From Megalonaias nervosa (taxonomy: Eukaryota; Mollusca; Bivalvia; Unionida; Unionidae): 64,000 nucleotides of DNA. Position 1 is the stretch's first letter. Every line of letters begins with the position of its first letter. A program made the translations under genes and the position numbers. Under the pieces are notes generated by a model. It made no database searches and was not told where the DNA came from. It saw only the letters and a program-made list of their open reading frames with translations. Below, piece by piece: positions 24,452 to 37,136 of the stretch. The DNA is taken from positions 1 to 64,000 of the forward strand of contig JAECUM010093709.1 of assembly GCA_016617855.1 (NCBI GenBank), given 5' to 3'.

Positions 24452-25379
24452 TTACCAGTCTATGCTCTTACAGTAAGTAACAGAAAAGAGTGAAGACATT
24501 TATTTCCCAACAATACAAAGTGAATATCAGTTCAAATCCCGATGAAATTCAAGAAGAAAAGCGATGACGTCAGTAATAGTCAGCAATTTTACTGATGTGT
24601 CAACAGTCTCTTCTTGAATCACAGAAAATATTATTCCAGTGAATTCCGTATGAATTCCAGGGAATGTATTTGTGCAAGAATTATATCAGTGCACCTTTGT
24701 ATTTCCAGAGAAAATAATCACTTGGATTCCATAAATTGAAGAAAATAAAATTCAGCCCAAACTGGTCACAACATAATACAACTTAACGTGTCAGATGTTA
24801 AAGCGCGACTGATAGAACTTTTATCAGAACATCAGTTATGCACCTAATTAAGACTCAAAACAGATTCCCGGATGAGGGTCAAGAGTTCTTCTTGCTGGAA
24901 GAAATAGAAGTTTGTTTGCCAATTGACATGCTTAATGACACGTAGTCCACGTATGACCTTGACTCAACTTAATGGTTCTTACTCTGAAAAAGATAAGAGA
25001 AATAATCTAAAAAATTGCTTACCAAAACTGTCAGTGAGATTGGAACAAGGTCAGCAACTAGATACAGTGTAAATATTTTTAGTTCTTTTCATCAAAAATA
25101 AAATTAAAAAATATTTTTTAAAAAATTAATTCTGGACAATGTTGAATCCAGTAAACAATGTTGCATTACAATAGCATGTAATGGAATAAAAAAATAAAAC
25201 AAACAAACAAACAATTCATTTAAATATACATATCACTTACCCCCATAAAAGCAAAAGAAAGATTTATATAATACAGCTTTCTTCTTACCATAGTTCAATT
25301 ATTCATGTGGTTTATATAAATATATAACATAAGAAGAAATCTTATGAATGATACAATTTACACATGAAATAATATATTA

Positions 25380-26822
25380 CTATAAACGGGAAAGTGCATC
25401 TGCTATTAAGTTGTCTTTTTCCTTGATGTACCTGATATCAATATTATATTCCTGTAACAACAAACTCTACCTTAGCAATCTATGCGTTTTGTTCTTCAAC
25501 TTGCCGATGAACTAGGGGCGTTATGATCACTAAACACAATAATAGGAGAAGGAGTTGAGCTAATGTAAACTTCAAAGTGTTGTAATGCGAATATCCAGGT
25601 CAAACATTCCTCCTCGATTGTAGAATAATTTCTCCGGTGCTTATTAATTTCTTAGAAAAATGGCACACTGGACGATCAACACCATGCTTATCTTCTTGAA
25701 TCAGTACTGCTCCAACCCTAACATCATTTGCATCAAAAGACAGTTTAAATTATTGGCTGAAAGATCGAGCTGTAAGAACTGGTGCACTCGTTAAGTATGG
25801 CCTTTAACTTATCAAAAGCTTCCTAACATTTTTCAGTCCAATAAAACATGGTTTTCTTGCTCAATAAAATTGTCAAGGGTTCAGCAGTATTATACAAATT
25901 GGAACAAAATTTCCGAAATTATACAGCCATACCCAAACATCGTATCAGCTGCTTTTTACTAATAGACACAGGGACTCAGAGATAGCCTTGATCTTAGCAT
26001 CTGTAGGTTTAACGTCTCCATGTTCCACGATATGTCCTAGAAAAGTTACACAAACACGGAAAAACTCACTTTTCGATAAATTGATTGTAAACCTTGCATC
26101 AGTGAGTCTGTCAATCAATTTCCGAATTGCACTAAATGTTCATTCCAGGTGTCGTTGTAGATGACATCATCGATGTCAGCATCACAAATATCTAGACCAG
26201 AGGTACTCATGTACATTAAACTTTGAAAAGTACTTGGTAAACCCTTCATCCCAAACGACTTTACATTGATGAAGTCCATCTGGAGTCACAAGTGCCGAAA
26301 TTTCCTTTGCCCTTTCCGTCAGAGGAATTTGCCAAAATCATTTCAGAAGGTCAAACTTTGTTACATACTTTGCATTTCCAATTTTATCAATGCAGTCATC
26401 GATTCTTGGTACTGGAAATGAATCTGTTTTAGTCACACTGTTTACCTTTCCATAATCAGTGCACACGCGGTAAGTAGTATTTGGTTTCGGAACAAGTATA
26501 CATGGTGAACTCCAGTCACTTGTACTCGGCTCTATGAAATCATTCTTCATCACATACTGAATTTCTTTTTTCAAGTATTCCCGTTTGATGTTCATCCTGT
26601 ATGAGTGTTGTTTCACGGTTGTGGAATATACAGTTTCAAAGTCATGGTAATTTTTTTCGTCCTTATAGGAACATCTGGTAAAAAGTCGTCCAATTCATGT
26701 AATAATTGTATAAGTTCATTCCTTTCTTGTTGCTGCAAATCTGAACGTTTCTGATCCAGATTAATCATAATTTCAGAATTCCAGAGCTTTATTAGTCCCA
26801 AATCAATAGAGTCTGATAGCAT
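25380..26822 (-). pseudogene. Reverse transcriptase and RNase H, Ty3/Gypsy type, broken
   Basis: An open 69-codon frame (26,613-26,822) holds the pre-RT linker (ELIQLLHELDDFLPDVP). The next frame (26,338-26,616) holds RT motifs: EYLKKEIQYVMKNDFIEP, WSSPCILVPKP, VCTDYGKVNSVT, FPVPRIDDCID and YVTKFDLLK. After a stop come FWQIPLTERAKEISALVTPD, a degenerate catalytic box reading ADIDDV where YIDD is expected (about 26,170), and FTINLSKSEF with VTFLGHIVEHGDVKP. RNase H motifs follow at 25,760-25,380: SFDANDVRVGAVLIQED, RNYSTIEEECL, FEVYISS...VFSDHNA and LIADALSRL. Tyr is lost from the YIDD box, and several stops and frame changes are present, so it is inactive. In a live element this enzyme copies the element RNA into DNA. 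Confidence 0.85.
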
Positions 26823-26889
26823 TCCTTCGCTTAAATCCTCACTGAGTGGGACAGGTAAAACTAAAATAATTGCATGTTTAACCTGGCTA

Positions 26890-27490
26890 TCTGTCTAAAC
26901 ATACTCCTTTAACATATTTATGTAGCAAAGTTGTTTTTCTTTGCTCCTCCCAGAAGTATTTGTGATATAATATAGATCATTTACTTTCTTTTCAACTGTG
27001 TAAAGATCATAATACATGGCCTGAAGAGGCTTTTGTGGTATGGGCAAGAGAGCCAGAAGTATAGCACCAGGCTAAAAATTCCTTTCCTTTGTATTTTTAT
27101 CATACCTTAGTTTCATTTATGACTGAGTAGAGTGTAGATTAGTTCTTGCAACCTCACAAGCCTTTGACAACTTGTACTTAAAATTGGAAACATAATCGAG
27201 AAGATTGATTTCAGTATTTTCATTAAAAAGAAGTTTCTCTTTTAACAACTTCAGTGGTCCACGCACAGTATGTCCAAGAACTATTTCATTGGACTGAATC
27301 CTAAAGATTCTTGAACTGATTCCCTAACTGCAAACAATAGTAAATGCATGACTTCGTGCCAGTCGTTACTTGTATCGAAACAATACGACCGAATCATATT
27401 TTTCAAAGTTTGATAAAATCGTTCTAAAGCCTCTTGTCTCTCAGGGTGATACACTGAGGATTTGAATTGTTGGATGACTAATTCACACAT
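26890..27490 (-). pseudogene. Integrase C-terminal half, Ty3/Gypsy type, broken
   Basis: The minus-strand frame 27,281-27,490 contains SSVYHPERQEALERFYQTLK, the end of the retroviral-type integrase core with the third catalytic residue (Glu) in ALERF, followed by WHEVMHLLLFAVRESVQESL. After a frame change it continues through LGHTVRGPLKLLKEK, LRYDKNTKERNF, LLPIPQKPLQAMYYD and YTVEKKVNDLYYIT, ending NMLKEYV with a TAG at about 26,896. That last part is the small C-terminal barrel domain. The zinc HHCC module and the first two catalytic Asp residues would lie above 27,490, where I find no clear match, so the copy is 5'-truncated. Confidence 0.85.
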
Positions 27491-27500
27491 AACTTATATA

Positions 27501-30500
27501 TAGTAGCATTTGCAGGGTTTGAGTTTGACATTATCTCATACATAAACAGTGATGACATTAATGTTTGCCAAATAATTAAATGACTGATATGGCTTCTGTG
27601 ATCTCTTCAATTTCACTGACCTCTTTCTTTTGACTTTGCAATCTCACATAGAATGTGTTCAAATTTTCTCGGTTTCTATCGTCCCGTTCTATATATGCTT
27701 TTGTGTGAAGTTATCTTACTAATTGTACACCGTCATTATGTTCCTACCATTTATTTTTCTGGTTTAATTAGTGGTGGAAATGATCTTCCTGTGCCGTTTG
27801 TCAGGACGGTAACATATCTTTGTAAATTTACGGCAGTCTATGACAGTACGAATCAGTATGGGGCGTCGCCGAGCTGCATTCTCTGCTATGACATCACTGG
27901 TGTTTTGTGGACATTTTATATGTTTATCACGACTGCTATCTTGTTGTGTCTAAATCATTGCAATACTTCCATGGTCAAACCCACCAGTCAATATTGGAAA
28001 GACTTTAAGACCCTTGAGTGACATCCTATAAATTCATCCCACGAAACACTGCGGTACAACAGGTTCAACGAATATATACGAAAGCTGGCGTGTCAATGCA
28101 ATTAAATACATATTTATTTGTTGTATTCGTCTCGGACAATTTTATGCAAGTGTGTGTATTGTTGTGTCGAAAAGATCACGTCTGTGTTTTTTGTGTCGAG
28201 TTAGGTAAAATATTCTCGTGGGATTAATTCGGTGCTCAGGCATCACATCATAGTACACAAAAAGATTTTTGCACCTGACACCTCATCACCAATGACAGAA
28301 GCTTCACTTCATCGAGAGTGGAAAAGAAATCAATGTTGGACAATATACTACTTGGTTGAAAATTTGTATGAACACATAGCACGGTTTATTTTCTGCCCAC
28401 GGCACAAACATATGCAGGTGATCCCGGGTTAAACATCTACTAATCACATTCAACAAAGGTAGTGATCTTTCTGATCCAACTGGACCAATGATTAGCGCGC
28501 TAATTCATTTTTTTTATGAATATGTCACCGTTTTTGAATGGTCTGGGCATTCACTGAGCGGAAAGTCGATGACTGTACAGGTTTTTATTTTTCCTTTGTT
28601 CAAAGCATCTTCTTGTTCCTTTTTATAATAATATGCCAGTTGTTGAATAATACAATTGTTGAGTAATACAATTTCGTATTCAAATGTATGTGATGTCACA
28701 TGAAACCTCGAACTACAAATATAACTCTGTTTCCCCCACGTAATGGTTGTGTCTCAGTTTGAATAGGTTGTGATTAATTTCGTGCAGTATGTTTACATTT
28801 CTGAGAATCCGCAGGGCTGAAGAAATGTCGGCGATGATGTCGGTGCTGCATTAAAGAAAGTTCCAGGGACACCGTGGCGTACGTATCGCGGTGAAAAAAA
28901 TATTCCTTGAGACAATTACATAATATTCGATTCTAACAAGTAACTAAAGTCTGACGAAATGCTTATACATCGTGTCAATGGTGGATATATTTCATATTAT
29001 CACTATAAAAATATCCTACCTCAGAGATAGAAATGCTAGGTAGGTAAACAAAGGCCATAATTGTTTTCGGAGGCCAGTAAGTTTTGCAGAACCCCACATT
29101 CGATGAAAATTGCATTGAAATAATGGTTTATGTACAGGCCTTACAAAAAAATTAGGAATTGTAAGTGTTACCATTAAATATCACGAAAAGGACTCTTTGA
29201 CGTTAAAAGATTATTCAAGTGTAGCAGACGTACTTGTACGTTCGCATGAAGCAGGCTATAGATTCTCATATTAACAGTATTGATTATATAACAATAAGTG
29301 CAGATCAGCTAGGATAGCGTAATAAGAAGTCTCAACGGTCACCATTGACTAATAACGTACTTCAAAAGATAAACAGTCGTTCTAACTTGCAGATGGGAAA
29401 CAAGTATCGTCTACCCAGAATGATATCGACCTGTGGGAGATAAATATTTTTGGCGGGCAAATAAAATTGGCTATTTGATATGATACTGTTGGTGGCGTCT
29501 TATCTTTAGCACCTTATTGGCAATGTTTGTGGGAGTTTTTATCTGTGCGTGCTTCCGCGCTTATTGGGTTCATACATGTCATATCTCATCAGCGTGGTAT
29601 AAACAAGCTAAACACTAGAGAGGATGCTTTATAAAATGTTATTTGTGCTTCGTCAAGCAATACCTTAGGTACAGAACAACATATGGTGGTGGCAATCGGA
29701 CAATAGGCCTTATGCTTTGCAATTTCTGTATAAGGAGCGTGATTGAAAAGTTTGTTTGATCTGGGGTTGGAGTAGGGTCTAGGTGAGTTCACCGTCGGGC
29801 ACACACCTCTAACGTTTCTCCTTGCTGTACTAGCAAGACTGCAGTGGATTTTGAAAATATGATTCTTTCAGATCATGCGATTCGGAAATGCTTTATTATT
29901 CAATGCGCCTACCATAACGTCGGCCACGTATCACAGCTATATTGCCTTTAGCGTTCAGATTCATGCATGAGTGTGTTCTATTTTTCACCAGTATATGTAA
30001 TGCAACAAAACATATCTTTATCAAATACAACCTATACTGTGCCATCGAGACGCGTGATAGAGGGCGGTACGTATTCTGAAGGAAAGCTACTAACCGAAGC
30101 TGTACCTATAAAGGCTGTATCGTCGGTAACGAAGCAATAACGTTTACGACCCCAAGGTATTTTTATTTGTTTTGTTTTTGGTATATTTCTGCAGTGGAAG
30201 AACAATAATCCGAAGTTGGCCGCTGATTGCTTTAGGGTGATGTGAGTGCTCTCATTTCTCGTTGTATATATGTTTTCCGAACTCATTTCGCTTCAGTCGA
30301 AACAGGTACATGTCAACCCGTGTTGGCCAAGGTACTATTTAACCTGTAATGTTTTATTCAAGATCCATATATACCACTTCGGCAAGTTTTGAGAGTTAAT
30401 CCAATACTTCACTAAGTTTGTTTGCTCCGTCATGCCTATAATTTCCATCTCTTTTGTGAATTCTAATGGGCTGCCAATTTTGTGGCGAAGGGCAGGTCAA

Positions 30501-31242
30501 ACCTGGAATGACAAAATTACCTTTAGGTGCCATTACCATCCTTTTTGCACGGACTCAATTCGATGTCCGTCATTCCACGCCGCGGGCAAAATAAATTAAA
30601 TAACGGCACCAGGAAGGCCTAACATGTCGTTGCCAAGACATTACAAAGAAACAACGCTACTATGCAGCAAGGTTAGAAAAATATGGATGTCTATGAGTAG
30701 TGCTAAGATCTGCAGACCAAATGTAACTTGGCAGGTTCTAGCTCCAGAGCAAACAAGAGTAGTGCGGAACCGGCAGCCACTAACAGCGCTCGGATCAAAT
30801 CAGATAAAACATCTGTCAAGACAAACAATGCAATCTTAGCATATCTGTGTCGCTACACATCACAGTTGATTGCTTCAGGTGCAGTAAAGTAAGTAAAGTA
30901 GTATCTTTGGCGCCATCTTACTTTTGACACCGTCATGGCAATGAGGGATTCGTAGGTTGCCAAAACCATGCCTAATACAAGCTAACCCAGGGATACATTT
31001 CTGCATGAGTTATTTAATCGGAAACGATTTAATAAAGGCTCCGAAAATTCAAGAATATTTAAATACTATCTGCCCCCGCCTATATTTTAGGTATGGATCA
31101 ATAATAGTCACGATTATTGTGGGCATGAATTCGTACAAGGGTGTGATTCCAGTGACCCAGACTGTTCCAGCTGTACAAGTGTTTGTGGTCTCAGCACAAG
31201 TGAAATGAAGGAATTCGAAAATAAAACCGACAAGGTTTTCGG
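27501..31242. other. Non-coding stretch before unit E
   Basis: No recognised gene. A 122-codon plus-strand frame at 27,653-28,021 is listed separately. Everything after 28,440 is broken in all frames and free of long simple repeats. Weakly similar short segments at 29,490 and 30,905 (ggcgtcttatctttagcacc against ggcgccatcttacttttgac) suggest further old duplication. Confidence 0.4.
27653..28021 (+). CDS. Unrecognised 122-codon open frame with hydrophobic segments
   Basis: This is one of the few frames above 120 codons not caused by a simple repeat. The translation starts MCSNFLGFYRPVLYMLLCEV, has a second hydrophobic stretch near residues 75-98 (ITGVLWTFYMFITTAILLCL), and contains eight Cys residues. 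Membrane-protein-like composition fits, but TA- and T-rich DNA gives such peptides by chance. A second plus-strand frame (28,018-28,227) overlaps its end. No family motif, no evident splice frame, no second copy to test conservation. It could be an exon, a remnant or chance. Confidence 0.2.
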   Translation: MCSNFLGFYRPVLYMLLCEVILLIVHRHYVPTIYFSGLISGGNDLPVPFVRTVTYLCKFTAVYDSTNQYGASPSCILCYDITGVLWTFYMFITTAILLCLNHCNTSMVKPTSQYWKDFKTLE

Positions 31243-34237
31243 AACAGCCAGCGCAACGAACGATAGATCCGCCGAAGGAAAAGAAAAGAGAACTTCCAAA
31301 GCAACCGACAAAAGTTACTAAGGCAAAATGTCTTTGTCTGGTGGTCAATGCTAGAACCTGGCCGCCTTTACAAATGAATGCCGCGCAACATTGGATTATG
31401 TTCAGCGAAACCGGAAACAGCTCGTACAGGGATAAAGAAGCCACTCACAGAAAGAGCGGAATGGTATTCCAGTTACTAAGGACTAACACCTCGTTTCCAT
31501 TGCCGACTAAGAAAAGAAGACTTTGGAAATGGGGCGACGAACTATCAGGGAATAATACATTTTTTTATTACGTGACAGTTCTGGCAAGCACATGTCAAGG
31601 ATCCTTCCAAGTAACTTATATTAGAAAACATTCAGACCACATGCATATGGAAGTCTTGCCATATACCCCTTCGATTCTTCACAAACAAAATATGTTTACA
31701 CCACCATGCGCCAGAGACATCGAAACTTACAGTAACAAGCTGATGTGATTGGCTTCCTTAATTTCGGATAGACAATGATTGCTAAGGTCCTGCGTAAAGT
31801 GAGATCAATCTACCTTGCGTGTATTGAATTCAAGGACGAAGCATATTAAGCAGTGTATCATTCCTGTTAGAATCATCGCGGTTGCATACTGGTTTAAATT
31901 TGCAGTAACGGTCAGCAGGGAAGATGTTATGGCCCTAGGATTTGATGGTCCGAAGTTCCAGTTCCCTCAGATATATATATAGAACGATTACGATAAGGCT
32001 ACGGAAAAAAAACAAATTAAGCTCTGTAAAATGAGTTCTCTAATAGACTCAGTGAAGGGCTAAAATATCGCCATAAGTGCCGTCAGGGCATACCGAATGC
32101 GGAAAAGATCTTCCTTGACGTCATCAAAACCCAGCGAGAGTACTACTTGGTGACTGTCAAAAGCCCAGAAGACGATCATGGAGATGATACTAAGTCGTTT
32201 CACATTCACACAGTGCTGCATAAATTGAGATAAAATTTGTCAGAATTTGCAACATGGTGGCTTGTACGTATTTTTAAAGCACATAATTTTACAGCGCTAG
32301 CTACTAAGCCACACTAACGTCTGGACGGCATTCATATTTTGCAGCTAATTTGTAGTATTTTAGCTCAGGAACGCAAGGTATACTTTACAGCTCTAGAGGA
32401 GATATGTTACTACGCGCTAGGTTACAGGTAGTGTGTGACATCAGTTAGCAAGACTCACTAAGGTCTCATGAGATACTAATTAGTGTGACTTAAAAATGCA
32501 GACCATGTGGCAGATTTACCTAGCAGCTCCATAACAAGGTGCACCAGGCAGAGCGCTTGGGTTTTTTTTTCCGCAAAGTGCATTACTGAATGGGTCTGTC
32601 CGCTGTGTGACGTTGCGTTGGACCCGAAGAATGTGGTAACGCGAATTAACAGGGAAGATACATTTTGATGCTTCGATCTCTACCTTACAGAAGTGGCACC
32701 TAAACAAGTTAGAGGTAACCTGATAGTTTTTATGTGCAAAAGCCCATGAACTAAGTTGTAATAATCTAGTCACTTGTGCTTTGGGCAACGATTCACTCAT
32801 CGCCACGCAAGTCATTTAATGGTAAGAACGGTCCAACTGCCAAAAGTAGTAATCGCACTCTCCCATCCCGAGAACGTTGCTTGGAAACATTCAGCAGTTT
32901 CAAGGATTAACATATTACCTTGATCATTCAAAACTGAGAACATCTTAGAGTTAGCCACTCCTGAACGCAATGCCGACCAGCTGAAAGTCTTTGAGCGTGA
33001 TTGCGAGCGTTGGCTTTCAGGCGTTTCGCTCACTTGTTGTGTTCGCCATGGTAGAGGCTTCGCCCAAGACTCTGACTGCTAACACCTCTGTGTAATTACT
33101 GCTCATCATATCCATCAACTGTTGTTGTTCTTGTATTGTAAAACACCAACCATCTGCCAACACAAACGAAGCCTCAAACTAGGGTCAAGCTTGCTTCTCC
33201 CTTATTCTCTTCATGAGAGGAATACCGCGAGGTTGGAGACCTTGAGTTCTTCGTCCGTCTGGCTGTCATGATTAGGTGTTCTCGACATAGCATTCTATCT
33301 ACAGGAGATCTTAACGTTTCCGACCCTAAGTAAATTTTTGGTCTCTAAACGAAACACGGTAAATAAGGCGCCTTTCCGTCTGTATCAAACTCAACCTTGC
33401 GTGAATAAAACTGTGGGAATAGATGCGGTATGGGCCGGGGCTTTGTCTAGGTCAGATGAAGTCGTAGGATTCTCGGTCGACACAGCAATACCTCAGACAA
33501 TTTTCATTTTCCTTGTGTTTTTCTTACTGCCTCGCAGGTGCTGAAGAGAAACCTCTTCGATCTACTTTGTTTTGGCTGCCATAGGAAAATGTGCTTAATA
33601 GTTATTAATTACTGCATAAAGTTTTTCACTTCATCAAGTGACTCCACAAATACCATTAACGCTTCATCCCTTCTTGGGCAAAAGGGGTTTGGTTTTTATA
33701 TTCTTGCCTGTACGGTTTTTCGCAGCAGGCCTTCGCCTCTTCGTTTTATTCTTTTTTGTCTGCTGTAGGAACATCTGCTTCCTATTTATTACTTACCGCA
33801 TGAGGTTTTTCTCTTTAACAAGTTGCTCCTCTAGTACCATGAACGCTTCGTCCCTTCTTGGGTAAAAGGGGTTTGGTTCTTTTATTCTTGCTTGTACTGT
33901 TGTTCACAACAGGCATATCATGTCTTCACCCCTATTCCACACCTGTGCAAGTTCTGCTAACTGTTTGCGAGTGAATTTTATACGAATCGTTTAGGCACTT
34001 TTATCCATATGTTTCAAAGCTTCTACGTACATTCAAGGCGTATGTTGTTATATCTTAACTCTATACTTTTTCGGATGGAAATATACATCGTCCTGCTCCT
34101 CCTGCATCGAAAGCCCATGAACGAATCTAGATAAAGTTGAGAAAACAATACTTCTTTCTGGCTTTAATATTGGTGTAGCTTGTACTATAGGCTGATTTAT
34201 GCTCTGTCGTTTTGCTTTAACCACTTGCTGGAGACAG

Positions 34238-34507
34238 ATTGCAAAATTATCAATTCATAGAAGATTCATTAGGCATAAAAATAGTAAGTTTGAATACAGG
34301 CAACTGCACTATATTTGATACCCACATGTCAAATAGTATTAATATCTTTAATCCTTTAAACAGCAGCCACAAACTGGCAACGTGGATTCTAAACCCCAAC
34401 CAAGAACCGATGACTGTTAATGGTATCATTATTTACTCTGGGTGGTGTCTTATCTGTGCTTTCAATTGTCGACCGTATGCATGTTATTCTCTGTCTGTGG
34501 ATACAGG
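34238..34507 (+). CDS. Candidate exon, E copy (90-residue extracellular-type segment)
   Basis: A 270-nt open block is framed by a pyrimidine-containing acceptor (tttgctttaaccacttgctggagacag) and a GTAAGA donor at 34,508. If spliced there, both introns are phase 2, so the exon is symmetric. The translation begins LQNYQFIEDSLGIK and contains NCTIFDTHMSNSINIF, LNSSHKLATWILN, TVNGIIIYSGWC and CAFNCRPYACYS. Two N-glycosylation sequons (NCT, NSS) and clustered Cys fit a secreted or cell-surface domain. The TW-x-L ... VNGIIIYSGWC pattern is reminiscent of the jelly-roll strands of F5/8C or fucolectin-type domains, but this is only a resemblance. The F copy is the same length and open throughout (82% identical residues by my count). 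Confidence 0.45.
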
Positions 34508-34857
34508 GTAAGAAATTTATTTTCTTGGTAGAAGGTATTAGAACGGCAATTATAAAATTCTTCTCTAATCAAATGTTTTAACTAACTGGTATGTACCCAT
34601 TGCGCCAAGGTAACTTTCAAAGCGGATGAAAATAAAATAAAATTATCTGGTATGATTTTCGTGAACTTCTAATCTGGATAAATACATTGTAATCAATGAC
34701 TTAGACTCGTTCTGTTAACCTAGTTTCACAGTAACTTTCTGCATGAACATCGATCAGGATTAGGAAAACAGCAACCACATCTTTAACAGCACTAACGGTA
34801 ACTACTACTTTTGCCGATACAACTACTACAACAGCTACTACAATTATTACTACTACT

Positions 34858-34859
34858 CG

Positions 34860-34903
<44 letters not shown>

Positions 34904-34988
34904 TTATAATGAATGATAAAAACTATCAGAAACCACACTACCACGAGGAAGATAATGCACGCCGCAGAATAGAAAATATCAAGAAGTT

Positions 34989-35044
<56 letters not shown>

Positions 35045-35108
35045 TAGCAATAATAACAACAACAACAATACTAATAATTATTATTATTATTATAGTAACT
35101 ACAAAAGC

Positions 35109-35156
<48 letters not shown>
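34858..35156. repeat. (CTA)n and (TAA)n microsatellite cluster
   Basis: A CTA tract at about 34,858-34,902, TAA at about 34,990-35,042, mixed AAC/TTA, then TAA again at about 35,110-35,156. In unit F the corresponding region (41,080-41,285) is much shorter and degenerate, so the tracts expanded after duplication. The long Ile-only frames on both strands are products of the repeat. Confidence 0.95.
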
Positions 35157-35157
<1 letters not shown>

Positions 35158-36889
35158 GAGAAATACAAAACGATGCAAGTGCTTTCAGGTTAAAAGAGAT
35201 GCGATGTACCTGCATAATTAAATGTGAGCGGTTATATCACGTATCCACTTGGGATAAATTGCATATTAATATTCTAAGTTACTGACTGTCATATGAATTG
35301 CAATGTACCATACTATTTTGAAATTACTACATTTCTATGTAAGTAAACTCTTGCTAATCTCAAAACTGAAAAGTAATTCTTGTACTTCACTTTGGGGAAT
35401 GAAATAGGCTCGCAAAAGTATCAAAAGCGAGCTAATGTTTAAGTTCTTTTGTTTAAAGGTACCTTGGAGATTTCAAATCTAAATCATCCCGATACGGTTT
35501 ATAATCAATTAGGCATGCAGCCTCTAAATTCCTGAAATCTCTCGTCAGCAATTATATAACACAAACAGACATTAAGAATTTTAAAACTGTCAAACGGACT
35601 TGGCCTGTTATAAAAAGAGGCTTGCCTCAGAAAGCTGAGCTGAAAATTAAATTGAATTTCCCTTGGAAAATTTGAATTTGCCCCAAATATAATATCCGAA
35701 CACAAGGAGAAAAGGGTAAAATACGATATATTTATTAGGGAAATAACGTGATATTTATTGAAACTTATATTGCCTTTGCATCTCCATGTCTGTTGGCCCT
35801 TTAAAACCATATGCATGTAAGTAAAGGTTTCCAAACATATGTGTGTAGTTATAAACTGATAACATATATATATATCAATTAGAATGAGAACTCATATATT
35901 GTTGGAAAGGAAAACGTTTTTATTTTCCAGTACATGCATAGATAAAGGCATAAGTAGAGAGAGAGAATTTTATCACGACTGTTTGTAATAATTTATGATT
36001 TTAATCGCACCTCAAAAATATACTCACAACTAAAGGATTTCTGTACATTTATTTAAATTGTCATGGCGTCACCTTCAAATCGCCGATATACATCAAACTG
36101 ATAAAGACGCCGACCTTTGAGAATGATTTAGGACAGTTATTTTTGTCCATTTAATTGTTTGTCAGGCAGTATTAACCGAGTATCCTTTAATTATGATGTA
36201 AACACCATATCATAAACCCCTATTGTATGTACTACATTTTCCTAGCATCAAGCTTTGAACAAAATCCTCCTGGTAGATAGTCCTTAGAGACGACTGCCTT
36301 TTATTTCCCAACAAAGGCCTGTCAATGAATGTATCAAGTGATATTTTTAGGAATTAACACATACGTGCCATCAGAGAGGTCAAATACATCAAAGTAATCT
36401 TTGGAAGCCATAAGTCAGAGTCAGAGTTTATATAAAGGTATCCTTTTCCTGCTTCTTTCAGTCTTCTGTAAATAAATTTAAATTTCATCTCCAAGGATAG
36501 TTCGCAGAAGTAAATGTCATCTTCGCACCCTGTTACAGGTTCGGTAAAAATGAGTCATTTTCACGAGCTGAAATAGACTAGATCAACTTGTCTTGCCTCA
36601 GTTGCCTCTTTTAGTCCACATTTGTCCGCACATTTTCGATGAAGGAATATTTCTGCGTACATTATATATTTAATGGATTTCACCTGGCTGAAATTTTTAC
36701 AATATACCACACGCACATTATAAGAATCATTTCATATTCAAATCTATGAGCAATGGTGGAACTGGTTCCAGATTTGTATCTAAAATAAAATAAATGTTCA
36801 GATTGTAATGTCGGTATCAAATTGATATTACTTTCCAAATGTTTGGACATCTGTTTTCTTTTCTGTCTTTCTATATTTCATTATCTTTT

Positions 36890-36948
<59 letters not shown>

Positions 36949-37018
36949 CTTTCCTTCATTATTTCTTTCTTTTTTCCTTTCTCTCTTACTTGTTTCTTTC
37001 CATTCTTTCTTCTTTCTT

Positions 37019-37082
<64 letters not shown>

Positions 37083-37136
37083 ACTTTCTTTCTTTATTTC
37101 TTTCTCTCTTCCCTTCTTTCTTTCTCACTCGGCATC
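36890..37136. repeat. (CT)n and (TTTC)n pyrimidine tract
   Basis: About 27 CT units (36,890-36,945) are followed by T/C-rich sequence with a long TTTC run (about 37,020-37,110). The matching part of unit F (50,390-50,617) has TTTC and TTCA runs instead of the long CT run. The Ser/Leu/Phe frames here are repeat artefacts. Confidence 0.97.

Larger units (their letters stand above)
21421..25379. other. Non-coding stretch between copy B and the retrotransposon
   Basis: AT-rich, with short chance frames only (21,446-21,697 minus is Phe/Tyr/Lys-rich, low-complexity-like). A 48-bp tandem duplication (21,897-21,995) and a TA/GATA tract (24,388-24,451) are listed separately. The lower part (about 24,500-25,379) lies 3' of the Gypsy-type pol and should contain its 3' LTR if one remains. 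I could not find a matching second LTR upstream. Confidence 0.5.
25380..27500 (-). mobile_element. Ty3/Gypsy-related pol remnant with integrase upstream of RT (Gmr1-like)
   Basis: One decayed pol region reads down the minus strand. Integrase C-terminal half comes first (27,490 to about 26,890), then a spacer, then reverse transcriptase (about 26,822-25,980), then RNase H ending in ADALSRL and a TAG at 25,380-25,382. The RNase H end being the end of pol, with integrase in front, is the arrangement described for Gmr1-like elements and differs from the PR-RT-RH-INT order of ordinary Ty3/Gypsy elements. The coding phases are broken by several stops and frame changes. Gag, protease and the first part of integrase are missing above 27,500, and no LTR pair was found. 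Confidence 0.85.

Noticed and set aside
31049..31748. Overlapping 131- and 135-codon ORFs on opposite strands in unit E
   Set aside because: The homologous sequence in unit F has stops and frameshifts in both frames, so neither is conserved as protein.
34909..35193. Poly-Ile ORFs on both strands
   Set aside because: Products of TAA/TTA repeats.
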